Shown in pieces: positions 1 through 11,811 of a stretch of 64,000 bases of DNA (the first letter of the stretch is position 1; each line of letters opens with the position of its first letter). Source of the DNA: Leptobrachium leishanense (lineage: Eukaryota > Chordata > Amphibia > Anura > Megophryidae). The notes under the pieces were generated by a model. That model searched no databases. It was not told where the DNA came from and was given only the letters and a program-made list of their open reading frames with translations. The position numbers and the translations under genes are program-made. The DNA is taken from contig CM019063.1 in assembly GCA_009667805.1 (NCBI GenBank), forward strand, positions 196,458,954 through 196,522,953, given 5' to 3'.

Positions 1-349
1 TCATCGAGTCTAATTAGCATATTGTCAGAAGTATTTTTGTGCCAAATCATTATCTAATACCTGATGTTATATATGCTATATATACATTAAACCCAATACG
101 CACTATCAGTGTTACTGGTGGACGCACCAGTCACTTGATTCATAACAATAATTTTGCTAATCTTTATCTATTTTGTTGTCACATGATATCACTTTCAATT
201 ATGTGGGTCTAAACGTTTAATCTAAACAGAATTGATTAAATAATCGTGGTCAAAGTTTGACAACTGTTTTTCATTTTTAATTGTATTAATAAAATTAATT
301 GTTTTAATAATAGGACTTTTTCCTCGTAAAGGGATTTGATTATCATAAT
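1..349. other. AT-rich sequence, nothing recognised
   Basis: No coding, RNA or repeat structure is recognisable. If the retroviral remnant to the right continued, this would be its decayed interior. Confidence 0.4.
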
Positions 350-782
350 TATATATGGATACTGATCTGGGTGGCCATATCTCCTGGTGCCCCGGGAGTA
401 CATTTTCTGTATTATCTCCGGGTCTATAGATCCTGTTCTGGCTATTCAGGGACTAACACCGGCCAGATTATTGTATACAACAGTTTTAATTTTTCTTTAC
501 TCAATTCCATACCATAATGATGTCTCATACAGCGCTTCAAAATTGTGCATCATATATTCTAAGGGTGTTTGCCCATTCTTCACTTTCTCGGGTTTAGATT
601 ATTACCCATGGTTTCTTCTTGTAGTGGGTTTCTCAAACTGGGGAGCCAGGGCTGTCTTGTGGGGATTCCCTCTATCTACTAATCGTGATGACATAGCATG
701 TTGCACAGCAGAATACATTTTAACATTATTTGGTTCTTTGATATCATGCCCCTCTCCTCCAGTCGCTGGACCCATTACCCAT
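350..782 (-). pseudogene. decayed retroviral gag fragment (matrix end)
   Basis: On the minus strand an ATG at 782-780 opens a reading frame starting MGNGS, a myristoylation-type Gag start, but it stops after about 12 codons. Downstream, short stretches in all three frames keep the look of a retroviral matrix protein, including a conserved-looking 'IWPVLVPE' block near 430-460, separated by stops and frame changes. Position fits: it lies downstream of a retroviral LTR, a tRNA-Pro primer site and a leader. Seen directly: the start, the breaks and the order of parts. Inference: gamma- or epsilon-like endogenous retrovirus. The coding sequence is dead here. A fortuitous match is possible because no long intact frame remains. 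Confidence 0.45.
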
Positions 783-1673
783 AGCTATTTTTTTTAAGCT
801 TTTTTTTTTTTCCTTTCACTTTAATCATTTGTCTGATACTTCACGCAACAGTTCTCGCAAGGCGAGTAGGCACTCAATCACTTACAATCACGCAATCACT
901 CAGCAATCACAACACGTACTGTATCAGATACATCTACCACAAAGTTCTATTCTTGCAGGTAACTTCTTCTCAGGGGGAACAAGTCCACTCTTCTGCATAC
1001 TCAACATTAGATATAATACACATAAAATACAGACACTATATTTAGAAAAAAAACAGTTCTTTTGTTGCAGACAGCTAGCTCTCAATCATTAAATACAAGT
1101 ACCTACTGTAACATCAGTATTTACTTCACCATCAGTATTTACCCTACTGCAGGGGTTTATAGCACTTCAAGGGGTGATCAATCCCTTTGTCAGGGATTAA
1201 TTTTCCTTAGTTAATCCGGACTGGCTTTAGAGCATCACAGGCTCTTGAGGCTCTACAGACCTCTCTATTCCTCGCTGGAGGGCAGTCTATCCCCAGCCCC
1301 TGTATCACACACAGATACAGAAATCTGGCCTGTATCACACACAGATACAGAAATCTGGACTCTCTCCCTCCACAGCGCGGACAATTCTACAATTTTATAC
1401 ACTAATTGAAGCTAGCTGCTGTCATTATTCAACACACAAAAATTCAATTTTTATACCCCCTTTCCGCTGCAGCGTCACCAGTTTCCTCGGCCTGTTCCTT
1501 TTCGTGGATTCTCGGTCAGGAGCGTGCCCCAGCAGTTGATGGTCCATAGAGCAAGAATATCTCGCTTGGCGCCTTTAGAGAATCAACATGCCTGGAGCTG
1601 GCAGCTGCTGGATTCCACCGAAAATGCAGTAAATACTGCCGTTCAAACTTCCTTGGGACCCAAAGCCCAAAAT
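783..1673 (-). other. endogenous retrovirus leader region
   Basis: Untranslated region between the primer site and the gag start on the minus strand. It contains a perfect direct duplication of 30 bp (1300-1329 and 1330-1359, core TGTATCACACACAGATACAG). No splice donor was confirmed. Confidence 0.4.
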
Positions 1674-1692
1674 AAATCCCGGACGAGCCTCA
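1674..1692 (-). promoter_or_regulatory. primer binding site, tRNA-Pro type
   Basis: The plus strand reads AAATCCCGGACGAGCCTCA, nearly the 3' end of vertebrate tRNA-Pro (AAATCCCGGACGAGCC then CCCA). In minus-strand sense it lies 4 bases after the terminal CA of the adjacent LTR, as in gammaretrovirus-like elements. Confidence 0.65.
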
Positions 1693-1696
1693 GAAA

Positions 1697-2040
1697 TGTA
1701 ACAGCAAATTCAGCCGGGAACTTGTGGGTGATGGATCAACCAAGGAAGCAGACGGAGGCCTTTGTTCAAGGAAAATGGCGTTTATTCGGCTGGCACCTGC
1801 CGGACTCACGAGACTTGCAACTGTCCAAAGTCATGAGTGACAAACAACAATTTTTTTTTTATACATTAGTCCAAAATACAATTCCCCTCCCATCATACCC
1901 AGATAGTCACGTGACAGTTACCATATGTCTGAATTAGGACCTACTTTACACATGATGTCAGCTTTCCTTCATTCTCATTTTGGACATGTACGGTCAGCAT
2001 TTCTTTTTAGTTTTGCTGACCAACTGATTTCTTTTAAACA
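1697..2040 (-). mobile_element. endogenous retrovirus LTR (3' boundary clear, 5' boundary tentative)
   Basis: In minus-strand sense this segment contains a TATAAAA-type box at 1866-1856, an AATAAA poly(A) signal at 1786-1781 about 75 bases downstream, and ends in ...TGTTACA just before a tRNA-Pro primer site. That order is the normal U3-R-U5 layout. A TG start is possible at 2040, giving 344 bp, but no polypurine tract or second LTR in the window fixes that end; the LTR could be longer and include the ORF at 2160-2435. Confidence 0.55.
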
Positions 2041-2159
2041 TGCGGACTAAAATAGGATCTAAGAGCACTCAAGGACAGCGATTGTATTTTTAAAACACGA
2101 AATGAACATCGAAATGGCAGATCACTAGATTTTTAAGTTAAATCCTGAGAATTGCCATC

Positions 2160-2435
2160 TCATATGCATTCAGGCACAATTTTTAAAACAAACATTTCTT
2201 TGTCCTTTTTATTTGTGGCTGCACTTATCTTTCGCAAACACTCAAGAAAATTTGATTGATCTGACCAGATTGAATCAATATAATTCGATATATTTGATTG
2301 CAATTCTTTTATCCATTCAAATAAATCGTCTGTGACGTGTAACTTGTCCTTTAGATAAGACATAACATCTATCAATATTATTTGATTAGTATGTATCTCT
2401 ACATCTTCCTGAGTCTCAGATTCTGACTCTGACAT
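2160..2435 (-). CDS. unrecognised 91-residue acidic/helical ORF next to the retroviral LTR
   Basis: A minus-strand frame starts with ATG at 2435 (MSESESETQEDVE) and ends in TGA at 2160. The first 13 residues are Ser/Glu-rich and acidic; the rest looks helical with regularly spaced hydrophobics (LFEWIKELQSNISNYIDSIW). The frame extends 20 codons upstream, but the internal Met after that hydrophobic stretch is the more natural start. It ends about 120 bp before the tentative LTR start. No family is recognised. It could be a small accessory frame of the endogenous retrovirus (inside a longer U3 or at the 3' end of an upstream copy), or chance in AT-rich DNA. Composition is more protein-like than neighbouring frames, but no homology claim is made. 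Confidence 0.3.
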   Translation of the reverse strand: MSESESETQEDVEIHTNQIILIDVMSYLKDKLHVTDDLFEWIKELQSNISNYIDSIWSDQSNFLECLRKISAATNKKDKEMFVLKIVPECI

Positions 2436-4340
2436 TTTTACACTGTTTAGTAGATAACCGTAAAAACCACAAGTCAAAATACAACAAGGAATCAAAATAT
2501 ATATATATATATTTTATCTCTGTCTAATCAGACAACCACTGACAATTATATTTCAAAACAAAAACTACAATCTCGGAACAGTGCCTCCAATTTGTCGGAT
2601 ATAATCTCTGCACGTGAATACAACACGTTTGTATATATTGGATTTATCAGCCAAGCCTCCAATATGTCTATATTGGACTTACTGGACCTACCTCGCAGTC
2701 GCCTCCAATATATCAGGGATTATTATTTCATAAGAAATTTATACGAGACACAAATATCAATCGTCTATATCTCTTAGAAATTATCCTGAATTCTTTTAAT
2801 TGTCTGTGTTTTGCTTTAAAAAATACAATAATTAATAATCGGATAAAAATATATATATATTTATTACGTATACAAAAGAATTTCAAATCTCATATCATAA
2901 ACAAAAATTTACAAACCACACTCCATCAGCATATAAAAACTAGCTTCACAATATATGTATCTCCGGTTAGTAACTGCATATATGATTAATATCATTTACC
3001 TTATCAGTTAGTAACTAATACACAAATGGTTAATAAACATTTCTGCTTAATACAACCTGCATTTCCCAGCAAACAATGTTTAACCAGCCAGCTCTTATAG
3101 ATATATATATATCTCTATGCTACATGGATCAACAAAAGATGAGCTAATTTAATAATAAGTAATAAAAACTTATTTAGTGAATCCTCCCCTAATCTCGAGA
3201 ATTAAACTTCTAATCTTTTGCTTTTTATTTTGTAGTTATATAATTCCTTGCTTATTAATTTTAATCACAGTAATTTCCAAATTCAATATATATATTGGTA
3301 TCAATCTTGCAACATTTCTTTAGGAATAAATCCTTATATCCACTTCTTCATATTTCTATCTGCAGAATAGAATTACTTAGAATTTGGATTTTAACCGTAT
3401 CCGAGAAGTCTCAGTCTACGTTGCAAAAATCTCTACAAATATATTTTTTACATTAATTCTTATTTCATACATTACCTGTCCAATTTGGATGTTGATGAGT
3501 CTGCCTTGGAATTTTCTATGTGATGCTTTGTTTTGGAATATGTGAAAATTATCGATATTAGATAATCAATGCATGTGAGTTAGAGATTTGGTGAGACTAT
3601 TAATTGCCTCATGTCTTGGGATCTGAGTGCATGGTGATGTGAGTCTGATGTGAGTCTCTGTCTGTTGGAATCTCTGACTGACTTACAAAAGAACCTTTGC
3701 CGCCTATTATACCCAATTTGACGTCATGGTTAATTATTTTTACTATCCTCTAGAGGGCAGTATTGCACTTCTTATATTAATTCCATTAATTCTTTTTAAT
3801 ATCTTATCTTGGGTCAAAAGATCAGACTAACTTAACAAAGAACCTTGTCTTCTGTCTCTAGACACAGTGTCTGTCATCTGATTTATATTCTCACTCCCTT
3901 TTGGTTGCTTAGATCAGCTAAATTCTTTCCTGGTTAACTCACAGAATCTATTCTTTAGTAATTTTTATTATTTACCAATTATATACTTTCTACAATATTT
4001 TGGAGTATATATTTCATACTGTAATTATAATAAAATATACCTTGATTATAAACATATATTTTGTGAATATAATTCTATGTTACAGAATATTTAACTCTTA
4101 TTCCTATACCCAAAAAACAAAATCTCTTTTGTTTTAGAACTTCAGACAAACCAATAAATTTACTTATGACATGTCTTAGCATTATCTCACATTCATTCTA
4201 GGTTCCTTCATGTCTGGGACTTCTTAACCCAGGAATGAACTTTGTAAAAAAAAATCTTGTTCATTTCTAAACCTAGAGAATGTTTTGAAAGAAGAACTGT
4301 CTTTAAAACAAAATGGCTACAGGCGTCCATTTTAAAATTC
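2436..4340. other. AT-rich intergenic sequence, nothing recognised
   Basis: Many TATATA tracts; no convincing gene, RNA or inverted-repeat element seen. Confidence 0.5.
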
Positions 4341-4672
4341 TCCTTTTCTGTGTAATATACCCGACACTGCAGCATGTGTGGGGGAGCTGGGGGCCGAAGA
4401 GGCGGGGTTTTTGTCCCACGATGGCGCCAAGACTGAGTCTGGGATCGGCGTCAGAAACTGCCTGATGGAGCAGTTTTGCGGTTCACCGGCGGGCTCCGAG
4501 GGGCCAGGAGTGGTCGGCGGCTTGCGGGGCTTGCCCATCTCGTGGTGGATGGGGTGCGGAGGGAGCAGAGCGGGCGATCTCGGCGGAGCTCTGGAGTCAG
4601 GCGGCCATTACCCTCAGCGCGCAAGCCACGCCTCCATTCTCCTGCTTTTCACGCTCTCTGAATAACCCTGAC
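4341..4672. repeat. GC-rich block ending in a MITE-type terminus
   Basis: An abrupt GC- and CpG-rich segment in AT-rich surroundings ends in CTCTCTGAATAACCCTG, the terminal sequence of the MITE family found at 33.2-37 kb. A matching opposite end was not found, so this is probably a truncated repeat rather than a CpG-island promoter. Confidence 0.35.
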
Positions 4673-5428
4673 TGTGAATATATTTCCTACATATTTATTT
4701 TCTGTTAATCTGTAAAACTTTGTTATTTTTTAATATCTTACATTTTATTACTTTGTATTTCTGTAACGACTGTTTTTTTGGCGATGCAGACATGACACAA
4801 AGGTCGCTATTCCATATTTGGTGCTAATGTAGCGTCTCGATATGTAATTGTTAATATTCCAATCTTGACGCTACAGTCAGGTGAAAATTTTTGCGCCTCT
4901 CAGCTTGCTCAAGCTTCCTGTACTTAAGTGTCTCTTGTGTTTAACATGGGGAGCAAAATATTTTTTTTTAGTGTCTTGACAAGTGATGTATTACAAAGTG
5001 CAGGCGCAATTTACTGCTGGGAAGCGAAACACAAAATTTTAATACCTCTATGCTGGTGCTAAACGATTATGCAAATGAAAAATCATTTAACCCGCTCTAA
5101 ATCCCCCCAAAAATCCCATACTAACCTCTTATCCCACGGCGAAAAGGGTGGCCCGATCCGCCGTATCTTTTAGCCGGGTGCAGAGTGAGACCAAAAACAA
5201 ATAATTCCTAGTCTCCCTCCGCATCTCTCTGCAGCGCTGCGCGATCTCTTGATCTCGTTATATCTCATCATATAAGTGATATACAAAAAACATATGTAAA
5301 ATCTAACAGAAAATAAAACCTAAGGGTAAACAAATGCAGCTCAGCTTCAGCTGATCGCTGTATTGCACAAAAATTAAACAAAACAAGCTGGAACACTAGA
5401 CAACTTCTTTTCTCTAATCTAATATTAA
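4673..5428. other. intergenic, shares short blocks with 21.8-22.0 kb
   Basis: The stretch around 4860-5040 resembles 21840-21990 (shared TTAACATGGGGAG and neighbouring words), suggesting one dispersed repeat family. No gene seen. Confidence 0.3.
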
Positions 5429-6625
5429 AGCAGGGTCAGAGTCGGACTGGCCTACCAGGATACCCGGAATTCCCGGTAGGCTGCTTAAACTTTGGGGCTG
5501 CTTTGAACTGTGACTGAGAACCCATAGTCGCGGGTTGGTGCGGGCCGGGGCCTGGCCAGGCTACACACTGCATGGCCGACTTGTTAACTTTCAGCAAGTC
5601 AGCTCCGGTATATCAGACTCTGAATCCAAATCTGGAGCTGATTGGTCTCTTCAGCTCAGTCGCATCCCTCTGTCTGTGTGAGTGAGGAGGGCTGACAGCC
5701 GCTGCAGCGTGCGTGCCTTCACAGATTCTACTGGACACAAGGCTGGGAACGGCATGCGCACTGTATTGGCGCCGCCCCTTCACCCACCACATGATGCGCC
5801 GCTTAGACGCACAGGTGCAGAATGTCCCCGCGCTGCCTGCTTGTCTCAGTAGTGGCCGTACGCACATACCTCACATACCCACTCCCGGCGGCAGTGGGCT
5901 CTCGGACGCTCCAGTCCGGAGAGCGACTCAGGAGGACACCGGACAGGCATAGGAGAGACACAGTGACAGGACCACAGGCACTGGCATAGGTAGCAGCACT
6001 CACTGACTGGCGAGGCGACTTGAGTACTTGAGCTGGGTGCGTGACTGTGCGCTGACACACTACTATTTTTTTTCTTTACAAAAACAACAAAAGAAAGAAC
6101 TGGGAGAGACAAAGGAGAGTCTCTCTCACAGGTGTAATTAAACACACCCCTACCTCTACAATGGGCCTAACCCAGAAATAAACCAAAAACTAAAAAAGAC
6201 AACAACAAGTCAGGTGGACAGGGAAAAGACCCTATTCTACCTCAAAATAGGGCAGGGGGTAATGGGGCAAAAATAATATATATTACTGTGGCCATAGGCG
6301 TGCGCAGCCTATTACATTAGGGTGTGCACCCAAAAGCTCAAAGACATATATATATATATAAATATATTATTTTTTTTTAAAAAAAGACATTTCTGCTTCA
6401 GCTGGAGTCGAAACGTTGTTTTTTTTAAATGTTGGGGCAATAAAGGAAACTATTAATGAAGTCCTCGAGTGCAACCTCTCTTCGATATGGTACATATGCT
6501 CACACGGATAAACAGCACTGAGGCAAAAAGAGTCAGAGGATACTTGTGGGAGGCGTGAGTGCTGAAATTTGGGGAAATATAGATATATATATATATATAT
6601 ATAAGATATATGTATGTATCAGTAG

Positions 6626-7740
6626 GTAGTGATTTTATTATTTATTATTCTTATTCTTTATTTATAAAGCGCCAGCATATTCCGCAGCGCTGTACAATAG
6701 GCACAGTATAGACAGGGTTACAATACAATACATTGAACAACATTTGACAAACAGTACAGGAGGAGATGAGGGCCCTATTCCCGTAGGAACTCACAATCTA
6801 GGAGGGTTGGGGTTGGAAACAGGAGGAGAGGACTGCAAGGTGAGAGTGATTGATGGTTGCGTCAGTGAGTCGGGGGGTCGGCTTCCCTAAGGCTAGGGTC
6901 AGACTGAGGCAGTGCGAACGCGCGTTCTGGCGCACATAATCACGGCCGCACTAGCAGCAGATGACGGGCAATGACAGCCAATATACGAAGTACGGTCGCA
7001 CAAAAGTCCGGCCGCGCAACGCAAGTGGAAAATGAACGCATTTTTTCGAGAACGTTAAACCGCTGGTACTGACGTACAGAGTGCGCTGCGGCCGCATAGC
7101 AGCGTGTGTGCGTGATTAGGAGATGTCAGACGCTGCTAGTGTGCGGCCAACATAACGTTCAAACAGCCGGATTTCCCTAGACTTCTTTTCACCCCATCGT
7201 CATGAAATACGTCCAGAATTGCGCATCGTCTGACCACTTAAGCGTATTCCGTGAAAAAATGCGTGCGCACGCATCGACGTACATTTTGACGGTGGCCGCA
7301 GAAAATGCGCTCATCTGTCCCTAGCCTGAATAGGAACGTTTTAAGGGAGCGTTTGAAGGAAGAGAAGTTAGGGGAAAGTCTGACAGTACGAGGGAGAGCG
7401 TTCCAGAGAGTGGGGGCTGCGCGTGAGAAATCCTGCAGTCTATCAAGGGAAGTGGTGATGCGGGGAGAAGCTAGGCGCAGGTCACTGTTTGACCTTAGGG
7501 AGCGGGCTGGGGTTATTTGGTGATTAGTGAGGACAGGTAGTGGGGAGCTGAGTTAGTGAGGGTTTTGTAGGTAAGGATAAGGATTTTGAACTTAATTCTG
7601 CAGTGGATGGGGAGCCAGTGAAGGGACTCGCAGAGGGGAGCAGCAGAGACAGAGCGGCAGGTGAGGTGAATTAGCCTGGCGGAGGCGTTCAGGATGGATT
7701 GTAGGGGGTAGAGGCGGGACAGAGGGAGGCTAGTGATAGC
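6626..7740. repeat. interspersed repeat with CGCCAGCATATTCCGCAGCG core, split by an insertion
   Basis: The block with TTTATAAAGCGCCAGCATAT at its left matches a second copy at 21558-21805. The right part (7331-7740) continues the same repeat after an inserted segment at about 6889-7330. This repeat type is, to my knowledge, very common in frog genomes; class not assigned. Confidence 0.5.
6889..7330. mobile_element. inserted MITE with GGCTAGGG termini
   Basis: Left end GGCTAGGGTCAGACTGAG matches the complement of the right end CTCATCTGTCCCTAGCC with small differences. CpG-rich interior with many GCGCGC-type words and no coding capacity. No clear target duplication found. Confidence 0.45.
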
Positions 7741-7769
7741 TTTTTTATTGGACTAACGTTACATTTAAA

Positions 7770-8330
7770 AGACAAGCGTTATTGCTGTGCTGCTCTGTGA
7801 TACGCTCATACACACCACACTTACTGAGTTATATTGCTGTGGAGCTCTGTGATACGCTCATATACACAACTCACATTCATACACACTGCACATTACTGTG
7901 AGTTTTATTACTGTGGAGCTCTGTGATACAGTAATGTGCAGTGTTTATGAGCGTATCACAGAGCTCCACAGCAATAAAATTCACAGTAATGTGCTATGTG
8001 AATGAGCGTATCCCAGAGCTCCACAGCAATAAAACTCACAGTAATGTGCTATGTGAATGAGCGTATCACAGAGCTCCACAGCAATATAACTCACAGTAAT
8101 GTGCTATGTGAATGAGCGTATCACAGAGCTCCACAGAAATATAACTCACAGTAATGTGCGGTGTGTATGTGCGTATCACAGAGCTCCACAGCAATATAAC
8201 TCACATTCATACACACTGTACATTACTGTGAGTTTTATTACAGTGGAGCTCTGTGATACCCTCATACACACCGCACATTACTGTATCACAGAGCTCCACA
8301 GCAATAAAACCCACAGTAATGTTCACTGCA
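7770..8330. repeat. 60-bp minisatellite in alternating orientation
   Basis: About nine degenerate units with core TCACAGAGCTCCACAGCAAT followed by AAAACTCACAGTAATGTGC. Units at 7770-7925 are inverted, 7925-8190 direct, 8195-8270 inverted, and the last direct, so the block can fold on itself. The same unit occurs at 17440-17965, 63757-63823 and, in derived form, 13670-13900. Confidence 0.8.
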
Positions 8331-8879
8331 GCTGGAACCTGGTTTGGACTCTCTGCAGTCAGTAGGGACAGGACAAGTGGGAGATTTTTCAGTTAGCAGA
8401 CAGATAGCTATTGATAAAGGGTAGGTAGGGGTAAAAACATAGAAAAAATACAAATAGTTGCAATAAACAAAGGAAATTGAGGGAAATATAGGATAGAATA
8501 ATAAGGATCCCTTCCCTTCTTCATACTCACCGGCCTTCATGGTCACTGCCGACTCCCACAGGCCGCTTTCTCCGTGTCCTAGCGGTAGGCTTTCTTCACT
8601 ATTGTTTATTTGTCTGCTTTCTTTTTTTCTCCGTATTTTCTTTCGCCTTGTAATCTTTCTGCATTCTTTCTCTGTATTGCTTCTTTTGTTCAGTATTTTA
8701 TGTCACTCTGAAATCTTTTCTTTCCATATTTATTTCTCTCTGCTCCCATTCTTTCTCTGTATTCCTTCTCTCTGCATCTTTTCATTCTGTTTATTTCTGT
8801 CTCCTTTCTTTCTTTTTGTATTCTTTCTTTCCTGTGCATTCATTCTTTCATTTGCATTTCTTGCTCTATGTATTCTTTC
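8331..8879. other. transition into pyrimidine-rich satellite
   Basis: 8570-8879 is a degenerate TTTCTTTCT-rich edge of the satellite that follows. No gene. Confidence 0.45.
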
Positions 8880-9036
8880 AGGGTTATTCAGAGAAAGGTA
8901 AAAAACAGGGGAACTGGCAGAAGAGAACAATCTAGAACAAATAGTCGATTTGGAAAGTGAAATACATGGGAGAATTTTTCTGACTTGGCTATTTTGACCT
9001 CATATTTTCACTTCTCCAGTCATTCTCCTGAGATTC
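8880..9036 (-). mobile_element. truncated copy of the CAGGGTTATTCAGAGAG MITE
   Basis: Starts TCAGGGTTATTCAGAGAAAGG and, read as complement, follows the MITE copies at 33.2-37 kb (shared GGGAGAATTTTTCTGACTTG and TTTTCACTTCTCCAGTCATT). The far terminus is lost. Confidence 0.6.
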
Positions 9037-9059
9037 ACTTTTCTTTCAATAGACCTGTA

Positions 9060-11195
9060 AATCTCTGCATCCTTTCTTTCTGTACTTATTCATTCTCTGT
9101 ATTTCTCCCTCCTTGCTTTCTTTCCTTCTGTATTTATTCATTCATTCTCTAAATTTCTTCCGCCTTGCTTTCTTTCTCTCTGTATTATTTCCTCCTTGCT
9201 TTCTTTCTTTCTGTATTCATTCATTCTCTGTATTTCTCCCCCTTGCTTTTGTTCTTTCTGTATTCATTCATTCTCTGTATTTCTCCCCCTTGCTTTCTTT
9301 CTCTCTGTATTCATTCATTCTCTGTATTTCTTCCTCCTTGCTTTCTTTCTCTCTGTATTTCTCCTTCCTTGCTTTCGTTCACTCTGCATTCATTCTCTGT
9401 ATTTCTTCCTCCTTGCTTTCTCTCTGCATTCATTCATTCTCTGTATTTCTCCCCCTTGCTTTCTTTCACTCTGTATTCATTCATTCTCTATATTTCTCCC
9501 CCTTGCATCCTTTCTCTCTGTATTCATTCATTCTCTGTATTTCTTCCTCCTTGCTTTCTTTCTCTCTGTATTCATTCATTCTCTGTATTTCTTCCTCCTT
9601 GCTTTCGCTCTGTATTCATTCATTCTCTGTATATCTCCCCCTTGCTTTCTTTCTCTCTGTATTCATTCATTCTCTGTATTTCTTCCTCCTTGCTTTCTTT
9701 CTGTATTCATTCATTCTCTGTATTTCTTCCTCCTTGCTTTCTCTCTGTATTCATTCATTCTCTGTATTTCTTCCTCCTTGCTTTCTTTCTGTATTCATTC
9801 ATTCTCTGTATTTCTTCCTCCTTGCTTTCTTTCTTTCTTTCTGTATTCATTCATTCTCTGTATTTCTTTCTCCTTGCTTTCTTTCTGTATTCATTCATTC
9901 TCTGTATTTCTTCCTCCATTCTTTCTTTCTTTCTTTTTTTCTTTCTTTCTTTCTGTATTCATTCATTCTCTGTATTTCTTCCTCCTTTCTTTCTTTCTGT
10001 ATTCATTCATTCTCTGTATTTCTTCCTCCTTGCTTTCTTTCTGTATTCATTCATTCTCTGTATTTATTCCTCCTTGCTTTCTTTCTGTATTCATTCATTC
10101 TCTGTATTTCTTCCTCCTTGCTTTCTCTCTGTATTCATTCATTCTCTGTATTTCTTCCTCTTTGCTTTCTTTATGTATTCATTCATTCTCTGTATTTCTT
10201 CCTCCTTGCTTTCTCTCTGTATTCATTCATTCTCTGTATTTCTTCCTCCTTGCTTTCTCTCTGTATTCATTCATTCTCTGTATTTCTTCCTCCTTGCTTT
10301 CTCTCTGTATTCATTCATTCTCTGTATTTCTTCCTCCTTGCTTTCTGTCTGTATTCATTCATTCTCTGTATATCTTCCTCCTTGCTTTCTTTCTTTCTGT
10401 ATTCATTCATTCTCTGTATTTCTTCCTCCTTTTTTTCTTTCTGTATTCATTCATTCTCTGTATTTCATCCTCCTTGCTTTCTTTCTGTATTCATTCATTC
10501 TCTGTATTTCCTCCTCCTTGCTTTCTTTCTGTAGTCAATCAATCTCTGTATTTCTTCCTCCTTGCTTTCTTTCTGTATTCATTCATTCTCTGTATTTTTC
10601 CCTCCTTGCTTTTTTTCTGTATTCATTCATTCATTCTCTGTATTTATTCCTCCTTGCTTTCTCTCTGTATTCATTCATTTTCTGTATTTCTTCCTCCTTG
10701 CTTTCTCTCTGTATTCATTCATTCTCTGTATTTCTTCCTCCTTGCTTTCTCTCTGTATTCATTCATTCTCTGTATTTCTTCCTCCTTGCTTTCTCTCTGT
10801 ATTCATACATTCTCTGTATTTCTTCCTCCTTGCTTTCTCTCTGTATTCATTCATTCTCTGTATTTCTTCCTCCTTGCTTTCTCTCTGTATTCATTCATTC
10901 TCTGTATTTCTTCCTCCTTGTTTTCTCTCTGTATTCATTCATTCTCTGTATTTCTTCCTCCTTGCTTTCTCTCTGTATTCATTCATTCTCTGTATTTCTT
11001 TCTCCTTGCTTTCTCTCTGTATTCATTCATTCTCTGTATTTCTTCCTCCTTGCTTTCTCTCTGTATTCATTCATTCTCTGTATTTCTTCCTCCTTGCTTT
11101 CTTTCTGTATTCATTCATTCTCTGTATTTCTTCCTCCTTGCTTTCTCTCTGTATTCATTCATTCTCTGTATTTTTCCCTCCTTGCTTTCTTTCTG
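9060..11195. repeat. pyrimidine-rich satellite, 44-bp unit, about 48 copies
   Basis: Nearly every unit reads TGTATTCATTCATTCTCTG, then a TATTTCTTCCTCC block, then TTGCTTTCTCTC. Unit length is mostly 44 bp with small TTTC indels. The plus strand is almost pure pyrimidine between TATT/TG positions. All three plus frames stay open for hundreds of codons because 44 bp is not a multiple of three and the unit has no stop in any frame; these are not proteins. It lies inside the hAT-like element 6293-12989. Confidence 0.9.
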
Positions 11196-11811
11196 CATTC
11201 TTTTTTATTTTTCTCTCTGAAGTCTTTATCTCTGCATTTTTCTGCATATCTTCATTCTACATTGTTTTACTCTTTGTGATCTTTTTGCATTCATCCTCTC
11301 TTTCTCACTCTGTATTCTTTCTAGCAGTGTGTGTGTGTGTTTACATTCTCTTTCCCCCTGCTGCCAGTGATCTGAGGGTCTGATCTGTCGGTGCTGGGGA
11401 ACAGCCAGAATGCCACTGCCTGGTGCATCTGAGCTCCCTGGAGCAGCCAGGCTTAACCATTTTACTGACAGTGGCATAATTTAAAAAACAAAAAGTGCAT
11501 CCTTACCCTCAGTGACACAGGGCCGACTGCTGCTTCTCCTGTGGACCCTCTGACGTTTATTCTGCTCCTTCCTGCCTCCTTCTCCCTCCTCGCTGTACTA
11601 ATTCCCCCCAGCATCGCAGGAGCGTGCAGGAAGGTGGGAAATAGCAAGCAGGCCAGGAGGTACCTGCCGGCCTCTACTGCCTGTCACTGGGCATTCAAAA
11701 GCCCCTGAGCTCTCGCCAGAGCAGCTGCCAAGCCTGCCCCTGCATCTCACCGGGGATTTCAAAAGACACACAGGCAGGGGCATGTCTGCTGCTGATCCAG
11801 CAGCGTTACGG

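Noticed and set aside
4341..4672. CpG-island promoter or first exon
   Set aside because: It ends in a MITE terminus and has no plausible downstream gene.
7770..8330. CRISPR-like regular repeats
   Set aside because: Units are contiguous, degenerate and inverted, with no unique spacers, in vertebrate DNA.
9113..11383. Long overlapping plus-strand ORFs (up to 704 codons) of repeating IHSFSVFLPPCFLS-like peptides
   Set aside because: All three frames are open because the 44-bp satellite unit lacks stops; same peptide words recur in different frames. No gene signals.
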